DNA from: an uncultured Rikenellaceae bacterium
Lineage (GTDB): Bacteria; Bacteroidota; Bacteroidia; Bacteroidales; Rikenellaceae
Assembly (NCBI GenBank): GCA_944326945.1
Contig: CALVFY010000001.1
Coordinates: 1 to 64,000, forward strand
Direction of reading: 5' to 3'
Length of the DNA stretch: 64,000 nucleotides
A program made the position numbers and the translations under genes. Numbering within the stretch: position 1 is the first letter of the stretch; each line of letters begins with the position of its first letter. Below the pieces are notes generated by a model. The model was not told the DNA's origin. It was given only the letters and a program-made list of their open reading frames with translations, and ran no database searches. Of the stretch, positions 36,193 to 45,734 are shown in pieces.

Positions 36193-36930
36193 ATGTATTA
36201 TTTTGCATCGGATATGCATCTGGGCTCGGGTTGCGGTGATCCGCGACGTCGGGAGAAATTGCTTGTGCGATGGCTTGAAGAGGTGTCGGCCGATGCCGAG
36301 GCGATTTTTCTGGTCGGAGATGTGTTCGATTTCTGGTTTGAATACCGACGGGTGGTCCCGAAGGGGTTTTCCCGGTTATTGGGGAAGTTATCGGAGTTGA
36401 CAGATCGCGGAGTGACGATCCATTTTTTCCCGGGGAATCATGACATGTGGGTGTATGACTATTTGAGCCAGGAGTGTGGCGTGGTGATCCATGAAGGTGT
36501 GGAGGTGTTCGATTTATTCGGGAAAAAGGTGCTGATCGCTCATGGTGATAATATGGGGGGAGAGCGTACATGGTTGGAAAAACTGATGGTGTGGACATTT
36601 CATTCTCGGACGATCCGCAAGATATTTTCTGTTTTGGTGCATCCTGATTGGGCTATGAAATTCGGGCAATGGTGGTCGGGGAAGAGCCGGAAAGCCAAAA
36701 ATATATCTCATTCTTTCCGGGGAGAGGATGAGTGGCTGGTGCGTTGGGCCAGAAACCGACTCAAGAAAGAGTCAGTGGACTATTTTGTGTTCGGTCATAT
36801 TCATTGTGCGGAGAATTATGACCTGGGTAACGGCAGTCGGGTGTTTTTTTTGGGAGAATGGATCGAACATCCCTCTTATGCGGTGTTGAATGCATCGGGG
36901 GAGATGGAACTGGTGAGTTACTGGCAATAA
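36193..36930 (+). CDS. lpxH: UDP-2,3-diacylglucosamine diphosphatase
   Basis: A 245-residue calcineurin-like metallophosphoesterase with all metal-binding motifs: SDMHLGSG, GDVFDFWFEY, GNHDMW, HGDN and GHIHCAE. It hydrolyses UDP-2,3-diacylglucosamine to lipid X in lipid A synthesis at the inner membrane. It starts 26 bp after the preceding gene and 24 bp before thyA, so it is part of a compact operon. Other lipid A/Kdo genes in the window are kdsA, kdsD and waaA. Confidence 0.93.
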   Translation: MYYFASDMHLGSGCGDPRRREKLLVRWLEEVSADAEAIFLVGDVFDFWFEYRRVVPKGFSRLLGKLSELTDRGVTIHFFPGNHDMWVYDYLSQECGVVIHEGVEVFDLFGKKVLIAHGDNMGGERTWLEKLMVWTFHSRTIRKIFSVLVHPDWAMKFGQWWSGKSRKAKNISHSFRGEDEWLVRWARNRLKKESVDYFVFGHIHCAENYDLGNGSRVFFLGEWIEHPSYAVLNASGEMELVSYWQ

Positions 36931-36954
36931 GGTGCGGGATAAATAAAACGCGAT

Positions 36955-37749
36955 ATGCAACAATATTTAGATCTGTTGAGGAAGATTAAGGCTGAAGGCG
37001 TCCGGAAAAGTGACCGGACGGGAACAGGTACGATCAGTATCTTCGGCTATCAGATGCGTTTTGACTTGGACGAGGGTTTCCCCTTGTTGACGACGAAAAA
37101 ATTGCATCTGCGTTCGATCATTCATGAACTGCTTTGGTTTTTGAAGGGCGATACCAATATTCGCTATTTGCATGAGAATGGGGTGACGATCTGGGATGAA
37201 TGGGCCGATGAAAATGGAGATCTGGGGCATGTGTACGGTTATCAGTGGCGCAGTTGGCCCGCGCCGGACGGCCGTCATGTGGACCAGATTGCTCAAGTGG
37301 TCGAGTCGCTGAGGAATAATCCCGATTCGCGAAGACATATTGTCAGCGCGTGGAATGTGGGAGAGGTGGAGCAGATGGCGTTGCCTCCTTGTCACGCGCT
37401 GTTTCAATTTTATGTGGCGGAGGGACGACTTTCGTGTCAACTCTACCAGCGTAGTGCAGACGTCTTTCTGGGTGTCCCCTTCAATATCGCTTCATATGCT
37501 CTGCTGACCATGATGATGGCGCAGGTCCTGGGGCTTCGGCCGGGGGATTTCGTCCATACGCTGGGCGATACCCATATCTATTTGAATCACCTGGAGCAGG
37601 TGGATTTACAGTTGAGTCGTACGCCTCGGGCACTGCCCCGGATGGTGCTCAATCCGGAGGTGAAATCGATTTTCGATTTCAAATATGAGGATTTTACGCT
37701 CGAAGGATACGATCCGTGGCCTTCGATCAAAGCTCCTATTGCCGTATGA
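36955..37749 (+). CDS. thyA: Thymidylate synthase
   Basis: A 264-residue enzyme, the same length as the E. coli protein. It converts dUMP to dTMP with methylene-tetrahydrofolate. Visible are the [18 protein letters not shown] start, [16 protein letters not shown], the catalytic cysteine in [13 protein letters not shown], and the [18 protein letters not shown] block. Its stop codon overlaps the folA start as ATGA, coupling the two enzymes of the folate-thymidylate cycle. Confidence 0.98.
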   Translation: MQQYLDLLRKIKAEGVRKSDRTGTGTISIFGYQMRFDLDEGFPLLTTKKLHLRSIIHELLWFLKGDTNIRYLHENGVTIWDEWADENGDLGHVYGYQWRSWPAPDGRHVDQIAQVVESLRNNPDSRRHIVSAWNVGEVEQMALPPCHALFQFYVAEGRLSCQLYQRSADVFLGVPFNIASYALLTMMMAQVLGLRPGDFVHTLGDTHIYLNHLEQVDLQLSRTPRALPRMVLNPEVKSIFDFKYEDFTLEGYDPWPSIKAPIAV

Positions 37750-38231
37750 TCTCGGTGATTGCGGCCGTGGCACAGGGAGGGGTGATCGGCGGAGGGAACA
37801 GGCTTTTGTGGCATATTTCGGAGGATTTGAAGCGTTTCAAGTCCATTACGACAGGACATCCTGTGGTGATGGGACGCAAAACCTGGGAGTCGTTGGGAAG
37901 GGCCTTGCCCGGGCGACGGAATGTGGTTATTACCCGTCAGGCCGATTATCGGGCAGAGGGTGCAGAGACAGTCGGATCATTGTCCGAGGCTGTGGCGCTT
38001 TTTGCTCCGGAGGAGGAGGTTTTCATAATCGGGGGAGGTGATATCTATCGACAGGCGATGCCCTTGGCCGACCGATTGTATCTGACCGAAGTGGAGGTCA
38101 AATATGACGGAGATACCTATTTCCCCGATTGGTCCTCCGAACAATGGATAGAGGTGTTGAACGAACGTCATGAACGGGGCGAAAAATTCCCTGGACCATT
38201 CGTCTTTCGGGATTTCGTACGCAGACGATAA
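37746..38231 (+). CDS. folA: Dihydrofolate reductase
   Basis: A 161-residue enzyme that regenerates tetrahydrofolate consumed by thyA. Motifs: [48 protein letters not shown] and the [23 protein letters not shown] block. The ATG at 37746 overlaps the thyA stop codon by 4 bp and begins exactly at the conserved N-terminus. Last gene of the operon. Confidence 0.97.
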   Translation: MISVIAAVAQGGVIGGGNRLLWHISEDLKRFKSITTGHPVVMGRKTWESLGRALPGRRNVVITRQADYRAEGAETVGSLSEAVALFAPEEEVFIIGGGDIYRQAMPLADRLYLTEVEVKYDGDTYFPDWSSEQWIEVLNERHERGEKFPGPFVFRDFVRRR

Positions 38232-38280
38232 TCTTGTGTGCAGAAATTCTATTGGAAATTTTCTGTCAGCTATCCATTTT

Positions 38281-40194
38281 TTAAAAAGTGAGATCCACTC
38301 CCCCGAAGACCAATGCCCGGGGCATGGGAAATCCATAGTTGATCGTATAGCGGGCTGCTGTCAGATTCTCTCCCTTTACAAAGAGATTGAGACCTCGTTC
38401 GAGTGGCCCGAAATGGTAGGCTACACGAGCTCCGAGAAGGGTGTAGTTGTTCTGAATCGCGGCACTTTCATCGGCAGACGGAAGTCGTGTATAGAGCCGG
38501 GAGACCACTTGGAGATTGACATTCAGTGTAAAACGTCCCGGTGTATAGGTCGCGCCTGCGAATGCCTTGTGGCGTGGAGCGGCCAGTAAGGGGCGGCTTG
38601 TGGAAAGATAGCTGTAATTCGCATCGACCGAGAGGTCTTTGTCCGCTCGATAGTGTAAATCGAATTCGATGCCTTTGTTAATGAATTTTCCCGTATTGAG
38701 ATTGGTCGGACGTCCGTTGGTACGTACGGTCTCGATCAGATTGCGCCCGTCAATGAAAAAGGCTGTCAATTCGGTCGACAAGCGTCCTCCCCAAAAGGTC
38801 TGGGCAAATGTCAGATCGTAATTCAACATGTTTTCTGGCTCAAGATCGGGGTTTTGAGGCGGGAACATGTACATCTCGCGAATATTCGGACTACGAAATC
38901 CTTTGGAAAAGGAGCCTCGCAGGGTGGTGGTTTCCGTAGGACGGAAACTGAATCCTGCCTGTGGCACCCATACCCCACCAAAGCGGCTGTTGTGTTCGTA
39001 TCGTACGCCGGCACTGAGTGTGAGAAGCTTTGCTATGTCTTGTTGCAGGGAGAGGTAGGCTGCTGTTTCGTGAATGGTGCGGTCGACCAGGTCGCTGCGA
39101 GGGGAACCGTCGCGGTAGATGTACCAGGCATGGCCTCCCCAGTTTTTGTAGTCGATGCCTCCCGTGATACGGTTGCCTTGGAAGGGGCGGAAGGTTTGAT
39201 AGAGCATCGCTCCGAGATGGTGATCGTTTGAGCGGAACAGATCGTTGCGGGGTTGGTCGCCGGGAGAGTAACCGTCATCAATTTTGTGGTGTCCCCAATT
39301 GTAGAAGAGGCGAAGGGCTCCGTCATGAGTGGCGTGAGTGTTCTCCAGTGCCACGGATGCGCTGCCTCGCAGAATGTCCATGATGTTGTCCAGAATGGGG
39401 TCGTCTATCTCGCCGGGGTTTTGATTGTGAATGTCGGCCAGGGAGAGATTTCCTGTGAGTTTGTAATGTTCGGAGAGTTCATACCCCAAGTTGGCGTAGC
39501 CGTTGGTGATACGGAAACGGGAGTCGGGACGATGTCCGTCCGTACGGTCGTGGTTGATGGAAACGAAACTGCTGAAACGGCCGTGACGATAGCCGTTGTT
39601 GAGCAGGTATTTTTGAGTGTTGTAGGAGCCGAAAAGTACTCGGGCCCGGGTCTGGCTGCCATCTGTCTCGGGTTTGCGGGTAATGACATTGACTACTCCG
39701 CCCATGGCATTCGATCCGTATATCAGAGACCCTGGGCCGCGGATAACCTCGACCCGTTCGGCATCGGAAGCTACATACATGTCGGGTAGAGCATGGCCGA
39801 AGATTCCCGCCCATTGAGGTTGACCGTCCAGGAGGATGAGGACTTGATTGCCGCCACCCACTCCACGGACATTGACGGCTCCGGCTGCATCGGTCGAGAC
39901 ACCGAATCCTGTGACCCCTTTCTGGGTGACGAACAGGCCCGGAACTTGTTGGGAAAGGACCGGGAGCAGAGAGGATTCGCTGCTGTTTTCGATCTGGCTG
40001 CGGGTGACCACCGACAGGGTGAGGGGGAGTATGTTGCGATGGACACGGGTACGTGTAGAGTAGACTTCGATGCGCTGAATATCGGCACTGTCGGCTATTG
40101 TCGAGTTAGTACGGTGGGCCGGTTGTTTCTCTTCGGCTTGCAGTAACGATGGCAATCCGATCGCAATGCAGAACACGATCATTAATTTTTTCAT
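38281..40194 (-). CDS. TonB-dependent outer-membrane receptor
   Basis: A 637-residue receptor with a signal peptide (LMIVFCIAIGLPSLLQAEE). The plug domain (about 45-160, VRGVGGGNQVLILLDGQPQ and VEVIRGPGSLIYGSNAMGGVVNVIT) is followed by a 22-strand-type beta barrel ending in GGVDLTF, with a C-terminal aromatic residue as outer-membrane proteins need. The architecture is like BtuB/CirA/ferric siderophore receptors and not SusC (no N-terminal carboxypeptidase-like repeat). The ligand is unknown. The start at 40194 is set by the promoter element at 40222. Confidence 0.92.
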   Translation of the reverse strand: MKKLMIVFCIAIGLPSLLQAEEKQPAHRTNSTIADSADIQRIEVYSTRTRVHRNILPLTLSVVTRSQIENSSESSLLPVLSQQVPGLFVTQKGVTGFGVSTDAAGAVNVRGVGGGNQVLILLDGQPQWAGIFGHALPDMYVASDAERVEVIRGPGSLIYGSNAMGGVVNVITRKPETDGSQTRARVLFGSYNTQKYLLNNGYRHGRFSSFVSINHDRTDGHRPDSRFRITNGYANLGYELSEHYKLTGNLSLADIHNQNPGEIDDPILDNIMDILRGSASVALENTHATHDGALRLFYNWGHHKIDDGYSPGDQPRNDLFRSNDHHLGAMLYQTFRPFQGNRITGGIDYKNWGGHAWYIYRDGSPRSDLVDRTIHETAAYLSLQQDIAKLLTLSAGVRYEHNSRFGGVWVPQAGFSFRPTETTTLRGSFSKGFRSPNIREMYMFPPQNPDLEPENMLNYDLTFAQTFWGGRLSTELTAFFIDGRNLIETVRTNGRPTNLNTGKFINKGIEFDLHYRADKDLSVDANYSYLSTSRPLLAAPRHKAFAGATYTPGRFTLNVNLQVVSRLYTRLPSADESAAIQNNYTLLGARVAYHFGPLERGLNLFVKGENLTAARYTINYGFPMPRALVFGGVDLTF

Positions 40195-40221
40195 GTCAAT
40201 GATTGATTGGGTTGTCGGATG

Positions 40222-40229
40222 CAAAGATA
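40222..40229 (-). promoter_or_regulatory. -7 promoter element of the TonB-dependent receptor gene
   Basis: The minus strand reads TATCTTTG, a full match to TAnnTTTG, 27 bases before the ATG at 40194 and within the longer frame to 40224. Confidence 0.7.
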
Positions 40230-40322
40230 GCGGATAAATTCGGATCTGAACTGAGATGGATTACGGTTTGAGATACCAATTTTACCGATTTTGTATTTGA
40301 AAAGGGTAAAGGGGAAATGAAA

Positions 40323-40348
40323 CGGGAAGCAGCGGCAACTGCTTCCCG
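40323..40348 (-). terminator. Hairpin downstream of waaA
   Basis: A 10 bp perfect stem (CGGGAAGCAG / CTGCTTCCCG) with loop CGGCAA, 24 bases past the waaA stop on the minus strand, followed by TTTCATTT. The T tract is imperfect. Confidence 0.6.
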
Positions 40349-40371
40349 TCGGGAGATTCGTGGGAAAGCGA

Positions 40372-41607
40372 TTAGCTCCTCCCAAAAATATATTTCATGA
40401 TCTTTTCGGTCGCCCCTTTGTTTTCATTGATATAGTGGGCCGAAAGGTGTCGGGTGTGTTCGTAGGTCTTTGAGTCGGATTCGAGTCGTGTGAGCCAACT
40501 GTTCAATTCGTCGAATGTGCGGATGCTTTGGGCGGCTCCCAATGCGATCATCTCCCGTGCCTCTTTGAATTTCATGTAATTAGGTCCGAAAACAATGGGG
40601 AGCCCGAATGTGGCCGCTTCCAGTATGTTGTGGATGCCGACACCGAATCCTCCTCCGATATAGGCGTAATGGGCGTATTGATATACCGAGGAGAGGATGC
40701 CGATCGTGTCGATGAATAACACTCGGGTGGTTGACAAGTCGGTCGATTCATTGCATTCGGTATATCGGGCGGAAGGGCAGGCGAGACGGCTCCGAAAGCG
40801 TTCGATACGGTTCGTGTCGATTTCGTGGGGGGCAAGAATGAATTTCATGTCGGGCCATTGGGCGATCAGTTTCTCCAGAAGTTCTTCATCGGGAGGCCAG
40901 GTACTTCCTGCCACGAAGATTCGTTGGGCTTCGGCTGCGAAATGCTCGACGATTTCGATGCGATGGGCTGAGGCGGCAATGGCATTTACTCGATCGAACC
41001 GGGTGTCGCCAGCGATGGAAACGTTGCTGATGCCGATGTGGTCGAGTAGCAGTTCCGAATCGCTGTTTTGAACAAAAAGGCGTTCGAAAGTGCGTAATCC
41101 CCGTCGGAAAATGCCTCCGTACCAACGGAAAAATACAGCATTGGGGCGGAATATGGCTGAGACAATGAAGGTGCGGCAGCTGCTGCGCCGTAGTTGTTTT
41201 AGGAAATTGAGCCAAAATTCGTATTTGACAAATACGGCAACTTCCGGTTGTACGATACGCAAAAAACGTCGTGCATTGCGTGGCGTATCGGCCGGAAGAT
41301 AGAATATGTAATCGGCTCCGGAGTAATTCTTCCGTATTTCATAGCCCGAGGGGGAGAAAAATGTCAATAGAATCTTGTATTCCGGATGGGCTGCCCGTAC
41401 GGCCTCGATCAATGGGCGGCCTTGTTCGAATTCTCCTAAAGAGGCGGCATGAACCCAGAAAATTTTTTCTCCCTTGGGGATGGCTGTCCGCAGGCGTTGG
41501 AGCAGATGCTTCCTGCCGCGAACCCAGAGTTTCGCTTTCGGATGAAAGAGGGAGGCAAGGCGGATGCCTGCTACAAAAAGGTAGATACCTATATTATATA
41601 GCAACAT
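40372..41607 (-). CDS. waaA: 3-deoxy-D-manno-octulosonic acid (Kdo) transferase
   Basis: A 411-residue inner-membrane-anchored glycosyltransferase. An N-terminal helix (YNIGIYLFVAGIRLASLF) precedes the two GT-B domains. WVHAASLGEFEQGRPLIEA holds the catalytic Glu. FVKYEFWLNFL is typical of KdtA, and the C-terminal YIGGGFGVGIHNILEAATFGLP is the nucleotide-sugar loop. It attaches Kdo to lipid A and so uses the product of the kdsA/kdsD pathway at 8-9.7 kb. It is the last gene of a minus-strand run from purN. Confidence 0.95.
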   Translation of the reverse strand: MLLYNIGIYLFVAGIRLASLFHPKAKLWVRGRKHLLQRLRTAIPKGEKIFWVHAASLGEFEQGRPLIEAVRAAHPEYKILLTFFSPSGYEIRKNYSGADYIFYLPADTPRNARRFLRIVQPEVAVFVKYEFWLNFLKQLRRSSCRTFIVSAIFRPNAVFFRWYGGIFRRGLRTFERLFVQNSDSELLLDHIGISNVSIAGDTRFDRVNAIAASAHRIEIVEHFAAEAQRIFVAGSTWPPDEELLEKLIAQWPDMKFILAPHEIDTNRIERFRSRLACPSARYTECNESTDLSTTRVLFIDTIGILSSVYQYAHYAYIGGGFGVGIHNILEAATFGLPIVFGPNYMKFKEAREMIALGAAQSIRTFDELNSWLTRLESDSKTYEHTRHLSAHYINENKGATEKIMKYIFGRS

Positions 41608-41634
41608 TGGAATGGGGGTAGTATGCTGTCGGAA

Positions 41635-42300
41635 TTAGTTCAACAATTCGCGGAGCGCTTCGCGGTTGATAACTGTGATGTGTTCTTTCCCGAGTCGGAG
41701 GATATGTTTTTTCTCCAGGCCCTCAAGTACGGTGAGCAGGGAATTGCGTGTGGCTGCAAAGTATTCCGCAATTTCGGTAATGGAGGGGATCTCTACCGTA
41801 GGAGCTTGTTCCGAGGTGTGATCTAACAGATAATGGGCTATTTTCGCTTTCAGTGAGTTGTATGAAAGCAGGTAGATCTTTTTAGACCACACGTTTGCTC
41901 TGTTCGAAATGATGTCGATGAAATTCGAAAGAATCAGTATGTTTTCCTGCATCAGCTCGAAAACCAGTCCCCGGTGGAGAGTGAGTATTTGAACATCCGT
42001 GTTGGCGATTACGTCGATTGGAAGTCGGTTATAGCCGCCGAAAAGAAATGCCGGGGCAATCAGTTGAGGGGCTTCGATCGTGTCGACTTTCAGAATTTTA
42101 CCCACAGGATCAGTCATTTGACCGCGTACGTCTCCTCTCAGAAGAATCATCAGACCTGAGTAGGCCATGTCTTTATGAGCGATCATGTCGCCCTCTTTGT
42201 AATCGGTGATGGTACAGTTCTGGCCAGGTTCGATGATCTCTTTGATTTGATCTGCTGTCATGCCTCGGAACAGGGGGCATTCGGTCAATATAGTATACAT
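41635..42300 (-). CDS. Crp/Fnr-family transcriptional regulator
   Basis: A 221-residue protein. The cyclic-nucleotide-binding-like beta roll is at about 1-120 (DYKEGDMIAHKDMAYSGLMILLRG). A long dimer helix follows, then a winged HTH at about 150-215 (TVEIPSITEIAEYFAATRNSL in part, then LEGLEKKHILRLGKEHI). There are no Fnr-type cysteines. The conserved Arg/Ser phosphate-binding pair of CRP is not evident, so cAMP binding is doubtful. The ligand and regulon are unknown. Confidence 0.88.
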   Translation of the reverse strand: MYTILTECPLFRGMTADQIKEIIEPGQNCTITDYKEGDMIAHKDMAYSGLMILLRGDVRGQMTDPVGKILKVDTIEAPQLIAPAFLFGGYNRLPIDVIANTDVQILTLHRGLVFELMQENILILSNFIDIISNRANVWSKKIYLLSYNSLKAKIAHYLLDHTSEQAPTVEIPSITEIAEYFAATRNSLLTVLEGLEKKHILRLGKEHITVINREALRELLN

Positions 42301-42364
42301 AATATGTGCGCTTTAAATCATCCGTTAAAATTAGATATTTCCTCCGAGAAAAGCAAATCGTCGT

Positions 42365-42727
42365 TCACCAGTGAGGGGTGACGGCGTTCGGGATATAGCG
42401 TACGGTGCATCCTTCGGGTGTGAGATCTACCGCCGCCAAGTCGAAGTTGATCTCCAGATTGCAGGGATGGCTGGCCAGCCAGGCTCGGGCAGCATGGCAT
42501 AATGCATTGAATTTGGCGGGGGTGAGCGCTTCTTCGGGAGTGGTGAGTGATCCTTTTTTTCGGCTTTTTACCTCGACGAAATGAAGGGTGTCTTTCTTGC
42601 GCGCTACGATATCCAGTTCGTAGCGGCCGGCCCGCCAGTTGCGGTCGAGAATGCGAAAACCATGGGCGAGCAGGTATTCGGTTGCCGCCTGCTCGCCTCG
42701 GTATCCGATAGAAAGAGTATCCTTCAT
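42365..42727 (-). CDS. yraN: YraN/UPF0102 family protein (nuclease-like fold)
   Basis: A 120-residue protein, normal for the family. The N-terminal GYRGEQAATEYLLAHGFRILDRNWRAGRYELDIVARKKDTLHFVEVKSR pattern (D-x-V...E-V-K-x-R) resembles a Holliday-junction-resolvase-like PD-(D/E)xK core. Function is not firmly known. It starts 12 bp after pepE and precedes the Crp-like gene. Confidence 0.92.
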   Translation of the reverse strand: MKDTLSIGYRGEQAATEYLLAHGFRILDRNWRAGRYELDIVARKKDTLHFVEVKSRKKGSLTTPEEALTPAKFNALCHAARAWLASHPCNLEINFDLAAVDLTPEGCTVRYIPNAVTPHW

Positions 42728-42738
42728 GCAATAGACGT

Positions 42739-43440
42739 TTAGAGAAGGAAGCTCAGGTTGTCGCCGGCATTCACTTCGCGGGTCGGTTCTCCGTAGTGGA
42801 AAATACGCATCGGACGGGGGCCGATCAGTTGCAGATCATTCTCCTCCAGGCGAAGCATACATCCTTCGCGCAGGCCGACTACCGTGACATCCGGATTGGC
42901 TGTGATATATTCCGTGATACGCACTTCGCGGGTCTCTCCGGCGTGGCCTTCGAGATGGGCGTCGGTGTAGTGGGGATTGATTTGGAATTTGACGGCTCCT
43001 GTCCCCCGGAACGATTGTGGCTCGACGATGGGCATATCGTTGGTGGTGCCGATTGTCGGACATGCTACGTTACTGCCTGCGCTCCACCCAATATAGGGAA
43101 CTCCGGCCATGATCCGTCGCCGGATGGCCTCTACCAGATCGTATTGTTGCATTGTCTTGAGAAGGGCGAATGTGTTGCCTCCACCTACGACGACTGCTTG
43201 GGCGTGGCGAACTTCGGCCGCGGGATCTTCGTAGTGGTTCACGGAACGTACCCGGATGCCGATTTCATCGAAGCGATCCTGGACTTTGCGTTCGTAGTCG
43301 TCGTACGAAAAGGTCACTGCGGCATAGGGGATGAAAACCACTTCTCGGATTTCTCCCAGAAATCGGCTGATTTCCCCGATGGGATATTTCAGATAGGGCT
43401 CTCCTGCGTTGGTGGAGTTGCTGATTAGAAGAAGTCTCAT
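42739..43440 (-). CDS. pepE: Dipeptidase E (alpha-aspartyl dipeptidase, S51)
   Basis: A 233-residue serine peptidase specific for Asp-x dipeptides. It has the family start LLLISNSTNAGEPYL, the VVGGGNTFALLKTMQ strand, the nucleophile elbow in YIGWSAGSNVACPTI, and the IVEPQSF and NPHYTD segments. The length equals the E. coli/Salmonella enzyme. It lies between purN and yraN in a compact minus-strand run. Confidence 0.95.
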   Translation of the reverse strand: MRLLLISNSTNAGEPYLKYPIGEISRFLGEIREVVFIPYAAVTFSYDDYERKVQDRFDEIGIRVRSVNHYEDPAAEVRHAQAVVVGGGNTFALLKTMQQYDLVEAIRRRIMAGVPYIGWSAGSNVACPTIGTTNDMPIVEPQSFRGTGAVKFQINPHYTDAHLEGHAGETREVRITEYITANPDVTVVGLREGCMLRLEENDLQLIGPRPMRIFHYGEPTREVNAGDNLSFLL

Positions 43441-43460
43441 GGCATTTTGTTTTTTTGTGT

Positions 43461-44030
43461 TTAGAGTTTCCGTATTTCTTGTTCAATGACGCGGGGATAG
43501 TGTGTGTATTCCAGTTCGTGAATCCGTGCGGCCAACGTCTCTGGGGTGTCGTCCGGCAATACCTTTAATTTATATTGAGCGACGATGGCGCCGTTGTCGT
43601 AAATCTCGTCGACCCGGTGGATTGTGATCCCGGACTCTTTTTCTCCCGCTTCGATAACCGCCTGGTGAACCCGGTTGCCATACATCCCCTTGCCTCCATA
43701 GGCGGGAAGCAGCGATGGATGGATATTGAGTATGCGACCGGAATAGGCCTGAACCAAGGCCGTTGGCAGCAGCCAGAGGAAACCGGCCAAGACCAGAAAG
43801 TCGATCTTGTGTTCGGCTAACAGATGAGGAATACGGTCGCTCTCCCGGAAGGTGGAACGGTCGAAAACAATCGTCTCCACACCTAAGGTTCGGGCTCGAG
43901 TCAGTGCATAAGCATCCTCCCGATTCGATAACAATAATGTGACACGAGCTGTCTCGGAGTGGGCAAAATAGCGGATGATCTGTTCGGCATTGGTCCCGGA
44001 GCCGGAAGCAAATATCGCTATGTTTTTCAT
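43461..44030 (-). CDS. purN: Phosphoribosylglycinamide formyltransferase
   Basis: A 189-residue folate-dependent enzyme of the third purine step. It begins NIAIFASGSGTNAEQII and has VLAGFLWLLP and the LNIHPSLLPAYGGKGMYG active-site loop (catalytic His, the Asp in VDEIYDNGAIVAQ). The frame continues upstream to 44366, but the conserved start is the ATG at 44030, and that extra part runs antisense through acpP. A minus-strand TACTTTTG at 44078-44085 supports this start. Confidence 0.96.
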   Translation of the reverse strand: MKNIAIFASGSGTNAEQIIRYFAHSETARVTLLLSNREDAYALTRARTLGVETIVFDRSTFRESDRIPHLLAEHKIDFLVLAGFLWLLPTALVQAYSGRILNIHPSLLPAYGGKGMYGNRVHQAVIEAGEKESGITIHRVDEIYDNGAIVAQYKLKVLPDDTPETLAARIHELEYTHYPRVIEQEIRKL

Positions 44031-44077
44031 ATTCAGTGTTTTGTGTAAAAAAAAGTTGAAAAAAACTTTGGAAGTAT

Positions 44078-44106
44078 CAAAAGTAATGGAAAAAGTGTTA
44101 CTTTTG
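44078..44106. promoter_or_regulatory. Divergent promoters of purN and acpP
   Basis: TACTTTTG occurs on the minus strand at 44078-44085 (purN) and on the plus strand at 44099-44106 (acpP). Both match TAnnTTTG and lie 13 bp apart. The acpP leader would be about 60 nt. Confidence 0.65.
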
Positions 44107-44175
44107 CAAAAAATTGTCGTTGAAAAACGAAGTAATCTTGAAAAATAACAATTGTTAAACTTAAATTTTTGAATC

Positions 44176-44409
44176 ATGTCAGAAGTTTCTTCAAAAGTAG
44201 TAGAGATCATCGTGGACAAGTTGGGCGTTGATGCTGCTGAAGTCGTTCCCGCTGCCAGCTTTACCAACGATCTCGGCGCAGATTCGCTGGATACCGTCGA
44301 GTTGATCATGGAGTTTGAGAAAGAATTCGAAATCTCGATTCCCGACGAAGACGCAGAGAAAATCACTACCGTAGGTGACGCGATCTCCTACATCGAATCG
44401 AAGAAATAA
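44176..44409 (+). CDS. acpP: Acyl carrier protein
   Basis: A 77-residue acidic protein of normal ACP length. The phosphopantetheine attachment Ser lies in [16 protein letters not shown]. It carries growing acyl chains in fatty acid synthesis. fabF follows 58 bp downstream. It is the first gene of the plus-strand acpP-fabF-rnc-radC run. Confidence 0.98.
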   Translation: MSEVSSKVVEIIVDKLGVDAAEVVPAASFTNDLGADSLDTVELIMEFEKEFEISIPDEDAEKITTVGDAISYIESKK

Positions 44410-44467
44410 TTCGACCTAATTTTCTGATTTCACATTCGAACTTTGTTTAATTTAGACAGTAAATTTT

Positions 44468-45715
44468 ATGGCATTAAGAAGAGTCGTCGTAACGGGTATC
44501 GGGACTATTAACCCTTTGGGCAACAGTGTTGAAGAATATTTCTCAAATCTGGAAAAAGGAGTCAGCGGAGCGGGACCGATCACTCACTTTGATGCATCGC
44601 TGTTTAAAACCAAGTTCGCGTGCGAGGTCAAAAATTACAATCCTGCCGACTTTTTCGATCGGAAAGAGGTCCGAAAATATGATCTGTTCACTCAGTATGC
44701 TCTGGTCGCTTCAGAGCAGGCTATGAAAGATTCCGGAATCGATCTGGAAAAGATCGATCGGGAAATGGCCGGAGTGATCTGGGCTTCGGGTATCGGTGGG
44801 TTGGAAACTTTCTACCAAGAGGTAAAGGGCTTTGTAGAGGGCGGATTCGTCCCCCGCTACAGCCCTTTCTTTATTCCCAAAATGATCGCTGACATCGCTG
44901 CCGGTTATATCTCCATGAGATATGGTTTCATGGGACCTAATTATTGTACCGTGTCGGCTTGTGCTTCTTCGAATCATGCCATGATCGATGCCTTTAACTA
45001 TATTCGCATGGGTAAGGCCGATGTTATGGTGACCGGTGGGTCGGAAGCGGCTGTCAATCAGCCTGGTGTGGGCGGATTTAACTCCATGCAGGCTCTTTCG
45101 ACCAGAAATGATTCTCCGGAAACCGCTTCCCGTCCTTTCGATGTGAACCGTGATGGTTTCGTGATCGGTGAAGGTGCCGGAGCGCTCATCTTGGAGGAAT
45201 ATGAACATGCTAAGGCTCGTGGAGCCAAAATTTATGCGGAAATGGTAGGTGGCGGTATCAGTGCCGATGCTTATCACTTTACGGCTCCCCATCCCGAAGG
45301 ATTGGGCGCCAAGAAGGCTATGAAGGATGCCTTGAAAGACGGTGGTCTCAATCTTGAACAAATTGACTTTATCAATACGCACGGAACATCTACCCCGGTG
45401 GGTGACCCTGCTGAGTTGAAGGGGATTTTGGCTGTGTTTGGAGATCATGCCTACAAAATGAATATCAATTCTACGAAGTCAATGACCGGTCACCTGCTCG
45501 GTGCTGCCGGAGCTATCGAGGCATTGGCTTGTATTATGACTATTGATCGGGGTGTGGTGGCTCCTACGATCAATGTGGAGGAACTCGACCCGGTGATCGA
45601 TCATAAGTTGAATTTGACCCTCGGACAACCTCAGGAACGTAAGGTGAAATATGCTATGAGCAATACGTTCGGTTTCGGCGGACATAATTCAACCGTAATT
45701 TTCGGGAAAATCTGA
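44468..45715 (+). CDS. fabF: Beta-ketoacyl-ACP synthase II
   Basis: A 415-residue thiolase-fold condensing enzyme. It has the VVVTGIGTINPLGNS start, the nucleophile in TVSACASSNHAM, and the two catalytic His residues in NTHGTSTPVGD and SMTGHLLGAAG. It ends NTFGFGGHNSTVIF. It extends acyl chains carried by the adjacent acpP product. The length and motifs point to FabF rather than FabB. Confidence 0.97.
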   Translation: MALRRVVVTGIGTINPLGNSVEEYFSNLEKGVSGAGPITHFDASLFKTKFACEVKNYNPADFFDRKEVRKYDLFTQYALVASEQAMKDSGIDLEKIDREMAGVIWASGIGGLETFYQEVKGFVEGGFVPRYSPFFIPKMIADIAAGYISMRYGFMGPNYCTVSACASSNHAMIDAFNYIRMGKADVMVTGGSEAAVNQPGVGGFNSMQALSTRNDSPETASRPFDVNRDGFVIGEGAGALILEEYEHAKARGAKIYAEMVGGGISADAYHFTAPHPEGLGAKKAMKDALKDGGLNLEQIDFINTHGTSTPVGDPAELKGILAVFGDHAYKMNINSTKSMTGHLLGAAGAIEALACIMTIDRGVVAPTINVEELDPVIDHKLNLTLGQPQERKVKYAMSNTFGFGGHNSTVIFGKI

Positions 45716-45734
45716 TCGCTCAATTTTTAGTGTC

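Noticed and set aside
42318-42731. A 137-codon minus-strand frame overlapping yraN
   Set aside because: The alternative frame 42365-42727 encodes a full-length YraN protein with its conserved core; the other frame is a shadow.
44031-44366. N-terminal extension of purN on the minus strand
   Set aside because: It would run antisense through the whole of acpP; PurN similarity starts at the ATG at 44030, and a promoter element sits at 44078.
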